DNA of 64,000 nt from Teratosphaeria epicoccoides (GCA_021401465.1 JADDMT010000124.1:1-64000), one strand, 5' to 3'. Positions 24,194 to 35,813 are shown, counted from the stretch's first letter. Made by a program: numbers and translations. Notes: generated by a model from the sequence alone, not told the origin.

Positions 24194-24677
24194 TGTTAGA
24201 AGGGTAGGTGCTAATAGCAGGAAGGGGATTAGGTGTTAGACTCGCAGAGTAGTGAAGAATATTGACAATAGCAATTAACCTTGTAACTAACTATCCCCCC
24301 TAGAGGAGAAGATTGAATTAAGCACGAAGCTCCTAACTGCCTGTCCTAAAGCTACCCCTATATACTAGAGAGACAGGGCAGCTCTGTTAGATCTGTTAAC
24401 AGACCTGTTAGACCTATGTCTATAGATCTGTAGACTAACCCTACAGATCCTAGGGTCTATTCTTACACGACAGATCCCTTCTCCTATGTAGGCCTATAGA
24501 TCTGTAGACTAACCCTATAGATCTAGGTATCTATCCTTACGTGACAGAGCCTCTCTTCTATGCCTACGTTATGACTTATTATACTATGACTTATAACACT
24601 ATGACTTATAGCACTCATGATAGCTATGACTTAGGCTATAGTGCTCGTAACTTATAGCACTCATGACACTCATGACA
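24194..24677 (-). repeat. B-family LTR (5' LTR of B2)
   Basis: 484 bp, same length as 10883-11366; followed by target duplication CTTAG. Confidence 0.9.
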
Positions 24678-24682
24678 CTTAG

Positions 24683-25231
24683 CTTCTTGTTGTTCGTTAC
24701 TAAGCCTAAAGGCTTCGCGTAATGCCTTGAATAAGGACTTATCTAAGTTAAGAATCTCCCTAGTCGTTATCTTCCTAGCTTCGACACTACTAATGTAATC
24801 TAGATAATCTGATAGGTAAGGCTAGATAAACTCAAACGCTAGTCACTTTAGGTAAGAGACAATATACATCATTCGCTTATAATATGTTGTAAACTGTTCC
24901 GTATCTACGTTAAATGCTAACTAGCATTAGAGGATAAACATCTTAACTTAAGATCGTTGTCCTGTAAACTCTATAGGGCTTCCTATCTTGAAGCTATTAT
25001 TGCCGTGTCTGTTTCTAGTAGTCGAACCCGCGACAGATGCTAGAGCTATCTTACTAAGGTAAATAGATTTAAGCTACTAAGTAATTTGAGGTATAGCGGC
25101 AACTTGTTCTCATAGTGTCAGTTAACTATTATCGCTAGAGGTTAAACTAACAGCTAAGGAACTACTTGACATAGGCATATGTTAAGCGCTTAACGAGTCC
25201 CCTAATACTTCCTTAGGAGTAGTGCTCAAAA
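24683..25231 (-). pseudogene. B1 gag, 5' portion (right of the B2 insertion)
   Basis: Matches B2 gag 23646-24193 and continues the fragment at 10720-10882 once B2 is removed. It is more strongly mutated than the B2 copy (for example more TTA/TAA where B2 has TCG/CGA), which fits its greater age. Confidence 0.85.
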
Positions 25232-25577
25232 TGTCATAAGGGTAGGTACTAATAGCAGGAAGGGGATTAGGTGTTAGACTTGCAGAGTAGTGAAGAATAT
25301 TGACAATAGCAATTAACCTTGTAACTAACTATCCCCCTTAGAGGAGAGGATTAAATTAAGCACGAAGCTCCTAACTACCTGTCCTAAAGCTATCCCTATA
25401 TACTAGAGAGACAGGGCAGTTCTGCTAGATCTGTTAACAGACCTGTTAGACCTATGTCTGTAGATCTATAGACTAACCCTATAGATCTAGGTGTCTGTTC
25501 TTACGTGACAAATCCTTTCTTCCCTGCATGTGTTATGACTTATGCCATAGTAATTGTGACTTACAACCTTCATGACA
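25232..25577 (-). repeat. B-family LTR (5' LTR of B1), with internal deletion
   Basis: Begins TGTCATAAGGGTAGG and ends CTTCATGACA like the 484-bp B LTRs, but it is about 346 bp and lacks much of the repeated TATGACTTATA region. Confidence 0.8.
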
Positions 25578-26793
25578 ATATTCTACTATCATAGAGCTTT
25601 TTTACTATTTATCTTCTATAGTCTATTTAGTACCTCATGAGGTTCTTAGAGCGTTATGCAAGCAATCACGTCAGACATGTAAGAGCTAGTAGTATTAAAG
25701 GATAGAGGCAAGAGTAAAGGTAGCTATTAGCTATAGTCTTAAGGTGTAGTTAGTAGTATACTTAAATAGCTTGCATATCTATGCCTTTGTTAAGTCTAGA
25801 GACTAAGTAGCATATTATAACTATAAAGGATTCCTATTAATTTATGTGTTAGTAGTATTTAATTACAGAGGAGGTTTACCTTTATAGACATTAGATAGGA
25901 AGGCTCTACTTATAATAGCTATATATTAGCAGCTACAAGATTATTAGTAGAGGACTAAGTAGATATGTCTGCTATAACTCTAGTTCCCTATCAAGGTGTT
26001 AAGTACTACTTAAAAGAGTAACATAGCATAAAGGACACTCTATAGAATGTAAGGAAGCTTAATAATCTTTAGTACTTGTTACTTTGTAATGTAGGTAAGT
26101 ACTACTTTAGCATCTTAAGAACTAGTTTAGAATCTTCTTAATAGTACCTCTACTTTGTAATCTAAAGTACCTTAATTAACTAGTATATGTATGTACTACT
26201 CTTTATAACTTCCTTACTATTTTGTGTATAAGTGTAGAAGAGTATAAGTATATAGTACTATTTTAGTGTAATGTTTAAGCGTAATTAACATAACTACTAT
26301 GAGGGCACTTCCTATAGTGTGTTAATAGACAAGTAAGAGATATAGTATGTTAATAGACAAGCAAGAGATATAGTATGTTAATAGACAAGCAAGAGATATA
26401 GTATAGTAATAGACAAGTAAGAGATATAGGAGGCGTAGTAGCAAGCGCTTATTAGTAGTGCCATAATAGCTTAAAAAGTACAAGGTAATTATAGAGGATA
26501 TGTAGGCTACATATGTATAGTATAAAGCTTGTACTAGTAGTAGAGTAATAGGGTTTAACGATAAATAATGACATAGTTGTTATTAATTACAGAGTTAACC
26601 TAGATAGGAGGGCATTATAGGTAATATTCTAGGGTGTTTAACACTCTAGAGAATAGGAATGTGTAGGAGTAGTATAGATAATAGGCATGTACTAGTACAT
26701 AGATGTTTTATATATAAGAATAGAGGTAATTTCCTAGATTCCTACATATATTTGCCTGCTAAGACTAGAGAGATTTTATTGCATGATTCCTGA
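25578..26793. other. AT-rich RIP-mutated stretch without a gene
   Basis: No coding frame recognised. The sequence is AT-richer than the chromoviruses around it and contains the 28-bp tandem repeat listed separately. It is probably an older, unclassified repeat. Confidence 0.5.
26313..26424. repeat. 28-bp tandem repeat, four units
   Basis: Four back-to-back units of TATAGTRTGTTAATAGACAA plus GYAAGAGA, at 26313, 26341, 26369 and 26397. The two middle units look identical, and the outer ones differ by a few transitions and other changes. Confidence 0.9.
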
Positions 26794-27222
26794 TTGTCAA
26801 GACATGGATATGCTAGCATTAGGGTACGTCGGGTTTCACTAAAGCTAAAGCCAAGCCGACGCTAGTTCCCGATTAGGCTTAGTGTGTCTCGATCAAGTTA
26901 AGCGTTAAACGGCACAGCCCCCGCCAAGTGCGCTATACCTAATCGGGAATAAAGCTTCCTAGTCAATGAGTAATCTACACATCTCTAGAAGGTACTATTG
27001 ATTAATAACTAATAGTCTAGAATCAGTTGATTTCTAATTAATAGAAGACTCTAGAATGTGCATTTAGAGGATAAATAGGGCAGCTTCTACCTACAGGTAG
27101 CATTAATTAATCAAGCAATTCACAGCATCAATTCAGCAGCCTACTACATCAATCTCAATCAATATTCAATCAATTATTCAATCAATTTCAATCAAATCCA
27201 CCAAAACTTCCGCTGGACTGCT
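26794..27222 (+). repeat. Left terminal inverted repeat
   Basis: About 429 bp; inverted match to 29082-29454 with one ~56-bp extra segment. Confidence 0.75.
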
Positions 27223-27850
27223 AATTTAACACTGATGCCCTTTCTTTGATATTATGTTACCTAGTTATTAGTGAAGGGGTAACAACGTGGTATTGATGCT
27301 GCTACTGTTTGCCACTAAATTGCCATCGCGCCGTTGCGGTTGACTACCGCGATTGAAGCAACCGAAGAGGCCCTAAGAAGTTATGCAGCTGTTGCTGTCC
27401 GATCGAAGCATAGTGTCTGCGCCAATTTTCGCTTCCAAGAAAGTATCAACGTAGCATACTCTAGAAGGTTGAGAAGCAAAATACATAGGGGGCTCGTGTC
27501 CCTAGATAGCTATAAATACTTAAGCAACACTTAAGCAATAATCAAGTGATATAACACATTGGATTGGCAACCTGCTAATTCAATACTGATCATTTTCAAC
27601 GAATTGGATTCATCGAAATTCCGCTACATCTGATGATTCAACGCTTCCTGAGCCTAATCAGCTCCTAGACTGTCTAGTCACTGAAAGTACATTCGAAATT
27701 GATCAAGAACCGTGAGAGACCCAATTCTTGACTATCTTCGACAATTTCCGACCTTTGACAATAGCAGCTGTCTATGTTGAATTAAGAATATAGCGGAGAT
27801 TGGATGATCATTCGTCAATATTCCGGATTGTCCGTCAACCTATTTCAACA

Positions 27851-28053
27851 CTAGCACACAAGTAACTAGTACATCAATCAAAATAATACCAACTATTTGA
27901 CTCTTCATCAGTTCTTCATTAATACTTGACTAATCATTCATCAATATTTCGGGCTTATAACCTGTCTAAATAGATTCAGTATTGTTTAAGAACTAATGAA
28001 GAGTCGAATAGTTGATATTATCTTGATTGATGTACTAGTTACTTGTGTGCTAG
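27851..28053. mobile_element. MITE-like 203-bp element with 66-bp inverted arms
   Basis: The left arm 27851-27916 (CTAGCACACAAGTAACTAGT...) is the reverse complement of the right arm 27988-28053 (...ACTAGTTACTTGTGTGCTAG) apart from a few substitutions. A 71-bp loop separates them. It has no coding capacity and sits inside the larger inverted-repeat transposon. Confidence 0.75.
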
Positions 28054-28358
28054 TCATCTATTATTTTATTCTACATGGGTTAGGATTTGTTCTAATGGAA
28101 TGTGGCTAATCTCTACTTATTCTTTATCTCTTTGTGAACGTTAGGATTAATCAAATCTCTACATATTCTTTGTTCCTTTATTAAGTGCATTCTACTAGTC
28201 TAGCTTACATAGGACCTTTGTCTAACAAAAACTGCTAACCTCATGCGTAGTCCTATAAACTAGCTCTTTTATTGTTAGACTGCTAATTCATTATGCCACA
28301 AACTTTAATAAAACATATTCCAGCTTAATTCACCTCTGGAGTCCTTAGCAATACACTA

Positions 28359-28870
28359 GATGAGTAGATAGCGCGCAAGGCGCTCTAGTCAGACCTTATT
28401 AAGGTATGCCATAGTACTGCTTTTAACACTTACTAAATAAGATCCAAGTTAAGCAACTTAAAGAAGAAGTGGCGCTACTAGTGCTTGCATGTTAAGCATC
28501 TAAGTAGCTAGAGTAGCAATTAACCTAGGTTGTTAGAGGCAAAGGAGCAAGAGCATTTTAGAAACCACAAAGATTACAGACCTTTCAAAGATAGCAAGAC
28601 GCTATAGTACCGTATAAAACTGAATTTGTTCTTTAAGAATATTACACATAGGGATTACGCATAGACTACTATTAAGTATGGCAAGAGCAATGTCAATATT
28701 TTTAAAGAGCTAGATGATAGTAGTAGTCAGCAAGATAACAATGTAGTTGATAAGGGTAGTATACACAAGGAAGAGGACACTCCTACAGATAAAGTATATC
28801 ATGACAAGGACGCTGCTAGCGATACAGATGATATAGAGCTATTAGCACATAAGGTACCCACCCTGTCATG
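28359..28870 (+). pseudogene. Myb/SANT-like DNA-binding domain remnant
   Basis: Reading through TAG/TAA stops, one frame gives a protein of about 170 codons. Its first part (IRSKLSNLKKKWRY, then HKDYRPFKDSKTL) has the spacing of the Myb/SANT-like domains that accompany some fungal DNA transposons, and it is followed by an acidic, Asp/Ser-rich stretch. The start is not clear. The assignment rests on recall of the family pattern, not a search. If right, it is probably the DNA-binding accessory gene of the inverted-repeat element around it. Confidence 0.4.
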
Positions 28871-29081
28871 CTAATATAGGCGCAATGTTATTTTGATCAA
28901 AATGTAGTAGTTGTCATAGTTCAGCTGGTAATACTAGCGCTTCTAGTCGCTCTTAGTTAGCGCGTTCCTATAGCGCGCAGTTTTTTACGGATACTAGTTA
29001 GCAAGTATAGCACTTGGCTAAGAAGTATGAAAAGATGCAAAGGGAGCCTCATCTGACTATGTTGACTACTACTGTTAAATT

Positions 29082-29454
29082 GGCAGTCTACCGGAAGTCT
29101 TGGTGGATTTGATTGAAATTGATTGAACAATTGATCGAATATTGATTAAGATTGATGTAGTAGGCTGCTGAATTGATGCTGTGAATTGCTTGATTGATTG
29201 ATGCTACCTGTGGGTAGAAGCTGCCCTATTTATCCTCTAAATGCACATTCTAGAATCTTCTAGAAGTGTGTAGATTACTTATTAACTAGGGAGCTTTATT
29301 TCTGATTAGGTATAGTGTACTTGGCGGGGGCTATGCCGTCTAACGCTAAACTTGATGGGGACGCACTAAGCCTAATCGGGAACTAGCGTCGGCTTGGCTT
29401 CGGCTTTAGTGAAACCCGACGTACCCTAATGCTAGCATATCCCTGTCTTGACAA
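29082..29454 (-). repeat. Right terminal inverted repeat
   Basis: About 373 bp; reverse complement of the left arm. Confidence 0.75.
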
Positions 29455-29848
29455 CTACAATGTAGTAGCTTAGAGGCCTTGATCTTATGTAGTAGCTAGA
29501 GTAAGACAAGCAGATTAAGATGTTAAAGGTACTACTATAGGAGAACTATAGTAACCTTGTATGTAGTGTTTCTAGTGTAGAAGACTTAGAAGGTAAGACA
29601 TATTAACTGCTTGTTAAACTCTAGCTAGAGACTATTATTAAGACATTAGTAGGAGAGTACACGTAGGAGATAGTTAGCTACTCTTAACTAATTAATGATA
29701 TTTGTTAGATATAGCATGCTTGTAGTTAGTTACGCTATAGCTAATATAGTCATATCTACTAAAATGTTAGCAATCTACTACACTCTTATTCATGATAGGC
29801 CCTCCTAATAACCTTTATATGCTAATGCTACTATTATAGTAATAGTTA
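29455..29848. other. RIP-mutated spacer without a gene
   Basis: No reading frame or repeat recognised between the inverted-repeat transposon and the C-like LTR. Confidence 0.5.
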
Positions 29849-30059
29849 TGATACTAGACAGCTAGGCTAGGTAGAATAGCTAATATGCGGAATGCTAAGG
29901 CTACAAGCAGGCTAGGCGCATGCTTATATCATGCTACTAGAGTCTTCCTCATAACAAGGGCAGTCATTAGTCTTACTTACTATAGGCCCTACTACTAGGG
30001 CGGGGATTCTATGCGTTACTACATACCCTTGTATTAATTTCTAGTTACATACAGTTTTA
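29849..30059 (+). repeat. Diverged C-family-like LTR with adjoining leader
   Basis: Opens TGATACTAGACAGC and closes near ACATACAGTTTTA; similar to the 206-bp C LTR in its first and last thirds and diverged between. The following bases (ATTCTAATTGCTTCTCCCTAG) match the leader after the C 5' LTR (ATTCTAATTACTCTACCCTAG), and 30160-30270 reads as a gag-leader-like coiled coil. It looks like the 5' end of a second C-related element. Confidence 0.6.
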
Positions 30060-30284
30060 ATTCTAATTGCTTCTCCCTAGTTATACCCTATAGGACCTTG
30101 AGATAGCATTACTACCCCCTCGGGCAACTGTTAGGGTAGCAGGCGTAATGCCTGCTTGCTACGGACTCAGAGACTTTAGACAAGACACTAGACAAACAAT
30201 TAGCCTGCCTTAAGGCTAAACAGGTAGAGCTTTGACCCATTACTGAAAACAAACGTAGCAGAGCACGGAATCTGACGTCTCGCA

Positions 30285-32105
30285 GGCGATATCGAGCTTT
30301 GTGACGACCCGAGCACATGCAAACCTGTGGCAATCAGTACCATCAACGGTGTAGATGTGATTGAGTATTTATCTGCATTCGCCGAACGAAATGTTCAGGG
30401 GTATCTCGAACCGGAAGCAGATTGGAACGATCTCATGTACACACCTACACAGGACGTCCTCGGTATCTACAATTACTTCACGGTCTGGCGCCCTTCTATC
30501 CAGGCGACGAGATAGTCTTTGGTTATGAAAATGGGGATACCTGGGCCCAAAAATGGCTCGCTTTGTTCAACTCGCCGGGCTTCACGGGCCCACTGACCAC
30601 TGGGTAAGACGAGCATGCACTGCACAGTACCTACTGCCGCGCTAATACCGACTGCTGTCAGTGGCGATTTCTACACCTTTTTCGTGCTTGGCATTGTGCC
30701 TGCAAACTACGAGGCCTTGTTCGCCCAGTATTATGGGAACTCCACTCGGGATCTGACGGCGCTCTCTTCCGACAATGCTACGGAAACGTCATGGTCAGCT
30801 GTGACTAACGCTTATCCTGACGATCCAATAGTCGTGCAGGCAGGTCTGGGCCTCTATGGCTCAGGCTCCGTCACCGGATACCTTCTAAAGGACACCGCAA
30901 CAGCGGTATTGAGTATACCTACGTTCGTCGAATACGACGACGGTATAGGAGACTTCTCAGATGCGGTCAGGAGATTCGTGTCCGCCGCGGTCAACGCCTC
31001 GGCAAGGTAAGTCATCGTTGACCTGCAACAAAACAGTGGTGGAGAGGCCGCGCTTGCATTCGACACCTTCAAAAACTTCTTCCCAAGCATACGACCATTT
31101 GCAGGTAGTCGCATGCGATCCCATTACTGGGCTGGCATACTCGGCTTAATACTTACCGATGCTTTCCAGCAGCCGCGAAATAAGTCCAGCGAGGACTACG
31201 AGACGCTGGTCGGCAAGGAGTGGGTAGTCACAGACCGTATCAATGCTCAGACGAAGCAGAACTTCAGCTCATGGGCCGAATTTTACGGACCTCTCACCAC
31301 CCACGGCGACAACTTCTCACTTGTGGAACGATACAATATATCTGACGTGGAATTTGACGCCGACGCTCTCAACGTCATATTTCCCGAAGAGTACACAAGC
31401 GGCGAGCAAGTTTTCCAAGGGTTTTGGGATCCACAGGCTATTGTCATACTCACTGATGGAATTTGCGGCTCGACCTGCAGCCTATTCGTGGAGATGATGG
31501 TGGAGACTGTCGTTGTTGGTGGACGCCCAGACTCAGGACCAATGCAGTACGCGAGTGGCTCCCGGGGAGCTGCATCATATTCCAGCATTGATCTTGATTA
31601 CGATTTCGGCCTCGCTACGGATTACAGCGATGACAATGCGCTCAATGATCACGTAGCTGACGTGCGTGACAACTCGGGCATGCAGATCACTGAGGCAGGC
31701 TTCACGCTCCGCGATCAGATTCGAGAAAATCAGACAGTTCCGAACCAGTTCCAGTACCTGCCTGCTGACTGCCGTATATATTGGACCTTCGCGAACCTCT
31801 ATAACTACACTAGACTGTGGTCAGATGTCTGTTATGCAACTTGGAGCGATCCCACCTGCTGTGTCGCTGGCTCGACAAATGCGTCCTCGACCAATGCAGC
31901 TTCGACTTCAAAGCGGAACCGCCGCTCTGAATTGGTCAAGACATTGGGATCCGCAGATTTGAGTACACATATACTAAAGGGCGTCAGGGGGACAGCTGAT
32001 GCCCTTGAAATTGTCTCTCCCTCGTTGAAGGAGCCTTTCGTCCGAGTCGGCACTCTTGGATGGCCTTGGTTCGGCTGCCGCTTTCATTCTCTGTCCCGGC
32101 AATGA
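30285..32105 (+). pseudogene. S41-family (CPAF-like) serine peptidase, 5'-truncated pseudogene
   Basis: A secreted-type S41 peptidase of the CPAF-like group common in fungi. Visible blocks are STINGVDVIEYLSAFAE, FYPGDEIVFGYENGDTW, GDFYTFFVLGIVPANYEA, VIVDLQQNSGGEAALAFD, the nucleophile region TDGICGSTCSLFVEMM, and a C-terminal CRIYWTFANLYNYTRLW. An intron at 30604-30661 (GTAAGA..GCTAAT..CAG) restores the frame. Damage: the 5' part is missing (homology fades at about 30285, TGA at 30273); there is a 1-bp frameshift at about 30493-30500; and an in-frame TAA is at 31008-31010. The last ~60 residues may be non-homologous. Base composition is like the right-hand genes, not the repeats. Related peptidases occur in ribosomally made cyclic peptide clusters, but nothing here supports such a cluster. 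Confidence 0.75.
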
Positions 32106-33158
32106 TCAAGTACGCTGCAATACTCTCTTTCCCGGCTCACGCTGCACGACGCTCAAGTATCCTTGCACTGGCGTAATTACTAGCATAAGCTGTTAATTAA
32201 GGAGAAAATAGGGGCAGTTAAGTTAAGGCTTACTACAATTAAACTGCGACTAGACAAATTTGACATGCGTATCGACACGCGGCTTAGCAATATAGAGGGT
32301 ATGCTTAGTAGTACTAGAGACATTAATGATGTTAATGATAATAGTAACATGTAGTCTGTTATAGCAAGGTTTAGTGTAGTTAAGGGGCAGTTAGCTATGC
32401 TAGCAGAGTACGTTGCTAGTCTTGTAGACTACAGCAATAGTTAGTTCGCTATAATGCATGTAGAGCTTAATACTCTTATAGAGCAGATAGTTAACATTAG
32501 TCGCACTATTATAGACAGTGTAATCTACATTAAGGCGCTCTAGGAGGCTATATTTGCAGGTGCTACGCTACTACACTATACTAATAAAGAGCGCTATAAG
32601 CGCTCTAGAGGTAGCATGTAGTAGTAGTAGTAGTAATAGCATAGTAAAGGAGCTTAGGGGTTTAGCGTTATTTGAATAGTGCTATTAAGTTAACTATGTT
32701 AACGCCTACTACGACTTGGCTATAAGTAGCATAATTCGATTTTTTATTCAACTCTTTTTTTAGTAACTATCGAGACATGTTAAATATCTTTTTAGCAATT
32801 TTGCTATTAAATACACTATAACTACGTAATACACTAACGCTAGACTAATAATAAACCTTTTCATTACTACATGCTATTATAGGCATCCTTATAATTTACC
32901 TTCTTGCGCTGTCATGGCTTATGTATTAACTCTGCAAGCTACGGTAGTAGCAGCTTGTCTGCCTTCTTCCTCTTACCCCCTTCCTTCTTAGTCTTTACAG
33001 CTAGTAGCAATGTTAGCATCTTTACTACAGGGGGCTTTGTAGCTAGTAGCGGCGTCTCTAGCTACAGAGTCTTTAGTGTTAGTGACGCTGTCATGGCTGT
33101 AGGAGCTAGATAAGGTCCTAGAGTTATACTAGCAGCAGTAGTAGTAGTAGTAGTAGAG
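32106..33158. other. RIP-mutated repeat with a coiled-coil-like frame and AGT microsatellite
   Basis: The plus frame at about 32190-32550, read through TAG, gives a heptad-like protein (IKEKIGAVKLRLTTIKLRL, then ARFSVVKGQLAMLAEYVA, ELNTLIEQIVNISRTI). I could not identify it; gag-like or coiled-coil accessory proteins are possible. The remainder (32700-33158) has no gene I can support and ends in an AGT trinucleotide run at about 33131-33157. Confidence 0.4.
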
Positions 33159-33518
33159 TAATATAGATATATATGCTATATAATATGAAAATATCTTGTA
33201 GTATGACAGAGTAATCTGACCTTTTAATAGGTACAAGATAGCGCTACTTTCTGCTTATCGCAGAGGTAGCGCTAGAGGTGCTTATAACCCCTAACGCCCC
33301 TTAATTAGGGAAAGCATGTCTAAGCCTATCCCCGCAGGGGTATCGTAGGGTTAGCGATGTAGGGGCATCCTACGTCAACCATTAATCCTACTTAGACGAC
33401 ATACAAGCTAACGTATGTACGAAGGACCCCCTTACTATGTGTAGTAGGGTTACTACATGCTAAGGGCGGACATTAGAACCCATGCGGCTCTAATAGCCCC
33501 CTAGTATTAACTGTATCA
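33159..33518 (-). repeat. A-family LTR (3' LTR of A3)
   Basis: 360 bp, TAATATAGATATATATGC...CTGTATCA on the plus strand. Confidence 0.88.
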
Positions 33519-34153
33519 CTGCCCCTCCTCCTATGAGGATGTCCCTAGCCTTACTAAGTAATACGCGTAGAACATATAGGGTACAGGATGTAGCATGCTT
33601 ATACCGCGTAAGAGTAAATAGGTAGATAGCCTACGTAACATGTGTTATGCGTATACCTTAACACCTTCATAGCGAGTACAGGGCAGAGGCTGCTAACTTA
33701 GGCGGGTTTTAATCTGTTACATGTTAGGCAGCTTTGTAATACCTTTGCTTTACATGCAGATCGAGATATTAGGAAACTACGAGTACGTACTTTAGTTAAT
33801 CTTTGAAATAGTAGGGCGAGCATACGCGCTAGCCTCGCCAAGTAGCTTGGCTGTCCCTATTTAGTTGTGACTGTAAAGAACATGTCGCAGAACCTCAGGG
33901 TAGTAGGAATGTACGCGGACGCTCTACACGCACTACTCGAAACAGCAGGAGCGCGCTCCTAGCGCGGGTCTCGCCACATTTTCATGCTAGTAGACTAGCA
34001 CGAGTATATTTAGCGTATATGCGTAACAGCCACGTTATCTGTTCTTGCATCATTCGGTCCCCTTATAAGTTAACTAAAGGCAGGTACTCTGCGCATGTAG
34101 TTCGAGTTACTAGCTTAATAGTTGCGGTAGGCAACAGGGGGGCTGTTAGAGGG

Positions 34154-34160
34154 TATAAAA
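34154..34160 (+). promoter_or_regulatory. TATA box of the A3 opposite-strand ORF
   Basis: TATAAAA in GGGTATAAAAACCTCG, 172 bp upstream of the ATG at 34326, as in A1 and A2. Confidence 0.6.
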
Positions 34161-34325
34161 ACCTCGCTACTTCCCTAAACTTTCTGTTCTAAAACACTAA
34201 CATTAACCTCTGCTTCCATTTCGCTTAGCTTGCGCCTCGCCATGTCTGCGGGTCTGAACTAGAGCTCCTTCTTCTTCAATTAATCAATTAAGATCAATCG
34301 ACTCATCTTAGCAATAATAGCTTAT

Positions 34326-35813
34326 ATGCTACAGACTAAGTTCGACGCTACTCGCTCTACCTACAACTGTCGCTTATGTCGACGATGCCTTGACAACCTT
34401 AGCAGCTAAGCTACATACATCTCTCCTCCGCGTGTTTGTAAGGCGTCCCCTACTCGCGAGGTATACGTGGCTTATACTAACTAAAGCGTAGCCGAGATCT
34501 GCGTTAGCGGATTTAATAAGGGCAGTGTCTACTACAATTATGTTAACTGTAATAGCAAGCATCAAAAGTGCTAAGACCTCCCTAAAGAGGTGTATAGTAA
34601 GTACAACTAGCTCTGCCGTAACATTAATGACTTCTAGAGTACGCGTAACGAGAGGGTTACTAAAGGTACTCTGACTATAAACAGGCTATAGGCTAAGTAC
34701 TACGAGGCACTCGCCTACCTGCTTAGCGCCCTCTTATGCTTTACTGTAACTACTAACTGTTCTCATGGTAGTGTTCGCTTCGACTCTCTACTAACAGGCG
34801 AAAACGTTTGTCTAGGTCTAATCGTAGACTTAGTCTAGAAGATCTTGAAGGTACTAACTGTTAGGGTTAAGACCTTCGCCATAGTACGCATGTAGTGTAG
34901 GTACCCTCTAAGTATAAATGCTGACTTTCTCTACTAGGCTAACGTTAGCGTCGAGAAATATCTGACTAGCCGCTAGCGTTAGCAACTTAGGGCCCTTGCC
35001 TCTATTAACGATGACTTTAAGACGCAGATGATCTGTAAGAAGGTTATCAAGCAATTTACTGTTCCTACTGCTAAGCCTATGCCCTAACGCTATACTAAGA
35101 GACAGCCTGCCTCTAAGCTAGTCCTAAGGACTAAGCCGTAAGTTACTTACTCGAATCCTGTCGCGTGCGTACAGCTAACACATTATAGCGCCGCTACTTA
35201 CGCCGCCTCGACGCTGCTATCTAAGAAGAAGAAGAAGGCTAGGGCTAAAACTAAGGTTAGCGACAAGGAAGCCGAACCTTCCCTGCTTGTAATCCGTACT
35301 ACGTCCGCTAAGACGCTAAGGCACAAGCCTCTAGGCTAGATCTTTAAGGATAAGGAGGATGACGACATCTAGGATACCTTCGGTCCTAACGTGATCCCTT
35401 TACGCTATAGTGTTGCTGTACTAGTTACGCCTAAGGGAGACACCGAGTCAGATGATGTAGTTAACACTCGTGTCAAGAAGCGCAAGATGATCTCGAGGGC
35501 CGAGCGCGATAGCCGCAAGCGCGCCTAAGTCTCTTCGCCTTCTAATGCTAAGGATAAGGTAGTTGTCGCGACTAGGCGCGGTAAGGATGTCGCTAGCTCT
35601 CTAGCTACTATAGGCTCTAAAGACAAGCTCCCTTGCAACCTACTAAAGAAGAAGATGCTAGCCTCTCTTCGTAGCGTTACTACTCCTGTTACTCATAGTC
35701 ACTTCAGGGTGTTTAGTAGACCCCGTGTAGGTAGGTAGTCCCTAGTAGACTGTAACAAGAAAGACTCTTCTACTTCGGGTTCAGTTAGGAAGCCCTTAAC
35801 TAGTAGTCGCTAA
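34326..35813 (+). pseudogene. A3 opposite-strand ORF (Cys-rich, basic protein), RIP-damaged
   Basis: ATG-to-TAA frame of 1,488 nt on the strand opposite to gag-pol. The N-terminal region encodes NCRLCRRCLDNLSS, then VNCNSKHQKC with a Leu-Pro pair three residues on, giving several closely spaced Cys. The middle has a well-kept LTINRL...LAYLLSALLCFTV block and SLLTGENVCLGLIVDLV. The C-terminal third is very basic (VKKRKMISRAERDSRKRA, LLKKKMLASLRSVTT). Internal stops are TAG/TAA. It converges on pol with 142 bp between the stop codons. The Cys pattern suggests zinc or nucleic-acid binding, and the basic tail a nuclear protein; both are inferences. No database family could be assigned. Confidence 0.65.

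Larger units (their letters stand above)
10883..24677 (-). mobile_element. B2: full-length B-family chromodomain Ty3/Gypsy element, split by element C
   Basis: Two LTRs of exactly 484 bp (10883-11366 and 24194-24677; TGTYAGAAGG...CATGACA on the plus strand, i.e. TG..CA ends) bound the element, which is flanked by the duplication CTTAG at 10878-10882 and 24678-24682. On the minus strand the order is 5' LTR, gag with CCHC knuckle, RT, RNase H, integrase, chromodomain, then a plus-strand extra ORF and the 3' LTR. Element C (12168-18949) interrupts the chromodomain. Without C and its duplication B2 is about 7.0 kb. Confidence 0.9.
26794..29454. mobile_element. DNA transposon with long terminal inverted repeats
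   Basis: The left arm 26794-27222 and right arm about 29082-29454 are inverted copies (TTGTCAAGACA-GGATATGC at the outer ends, TTTCAATCAAATCCACCAA near the inner ends). The left arm carries about 56 bp more, inserted near 27000. The interior of about 1.86 kb holds a MITE-like insert and a Myb/SANT-like remnant. I found no clear target-site duplication, so the outer ends may be a few bases off. CA/TG dinucleotides survive better here than in the retrotransposons, so RIP was milder. The superfamily is not assigned. Confidence 0.7.

Noticed and set aside
26313..26424. CRISPR-like array
   Set aside because: Units are directly adjacent with no unique spacers, and the genome is eukaryotic.
31006..31041. 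Intron beginning GTAAGT in the S41 pseudogene
   Set aside because: The nearest acceptor would make it only about 30-36 nt, too short, and it would remove the conserved VIVDLQQN strand. The TAA is better read as a nonsense mutation.
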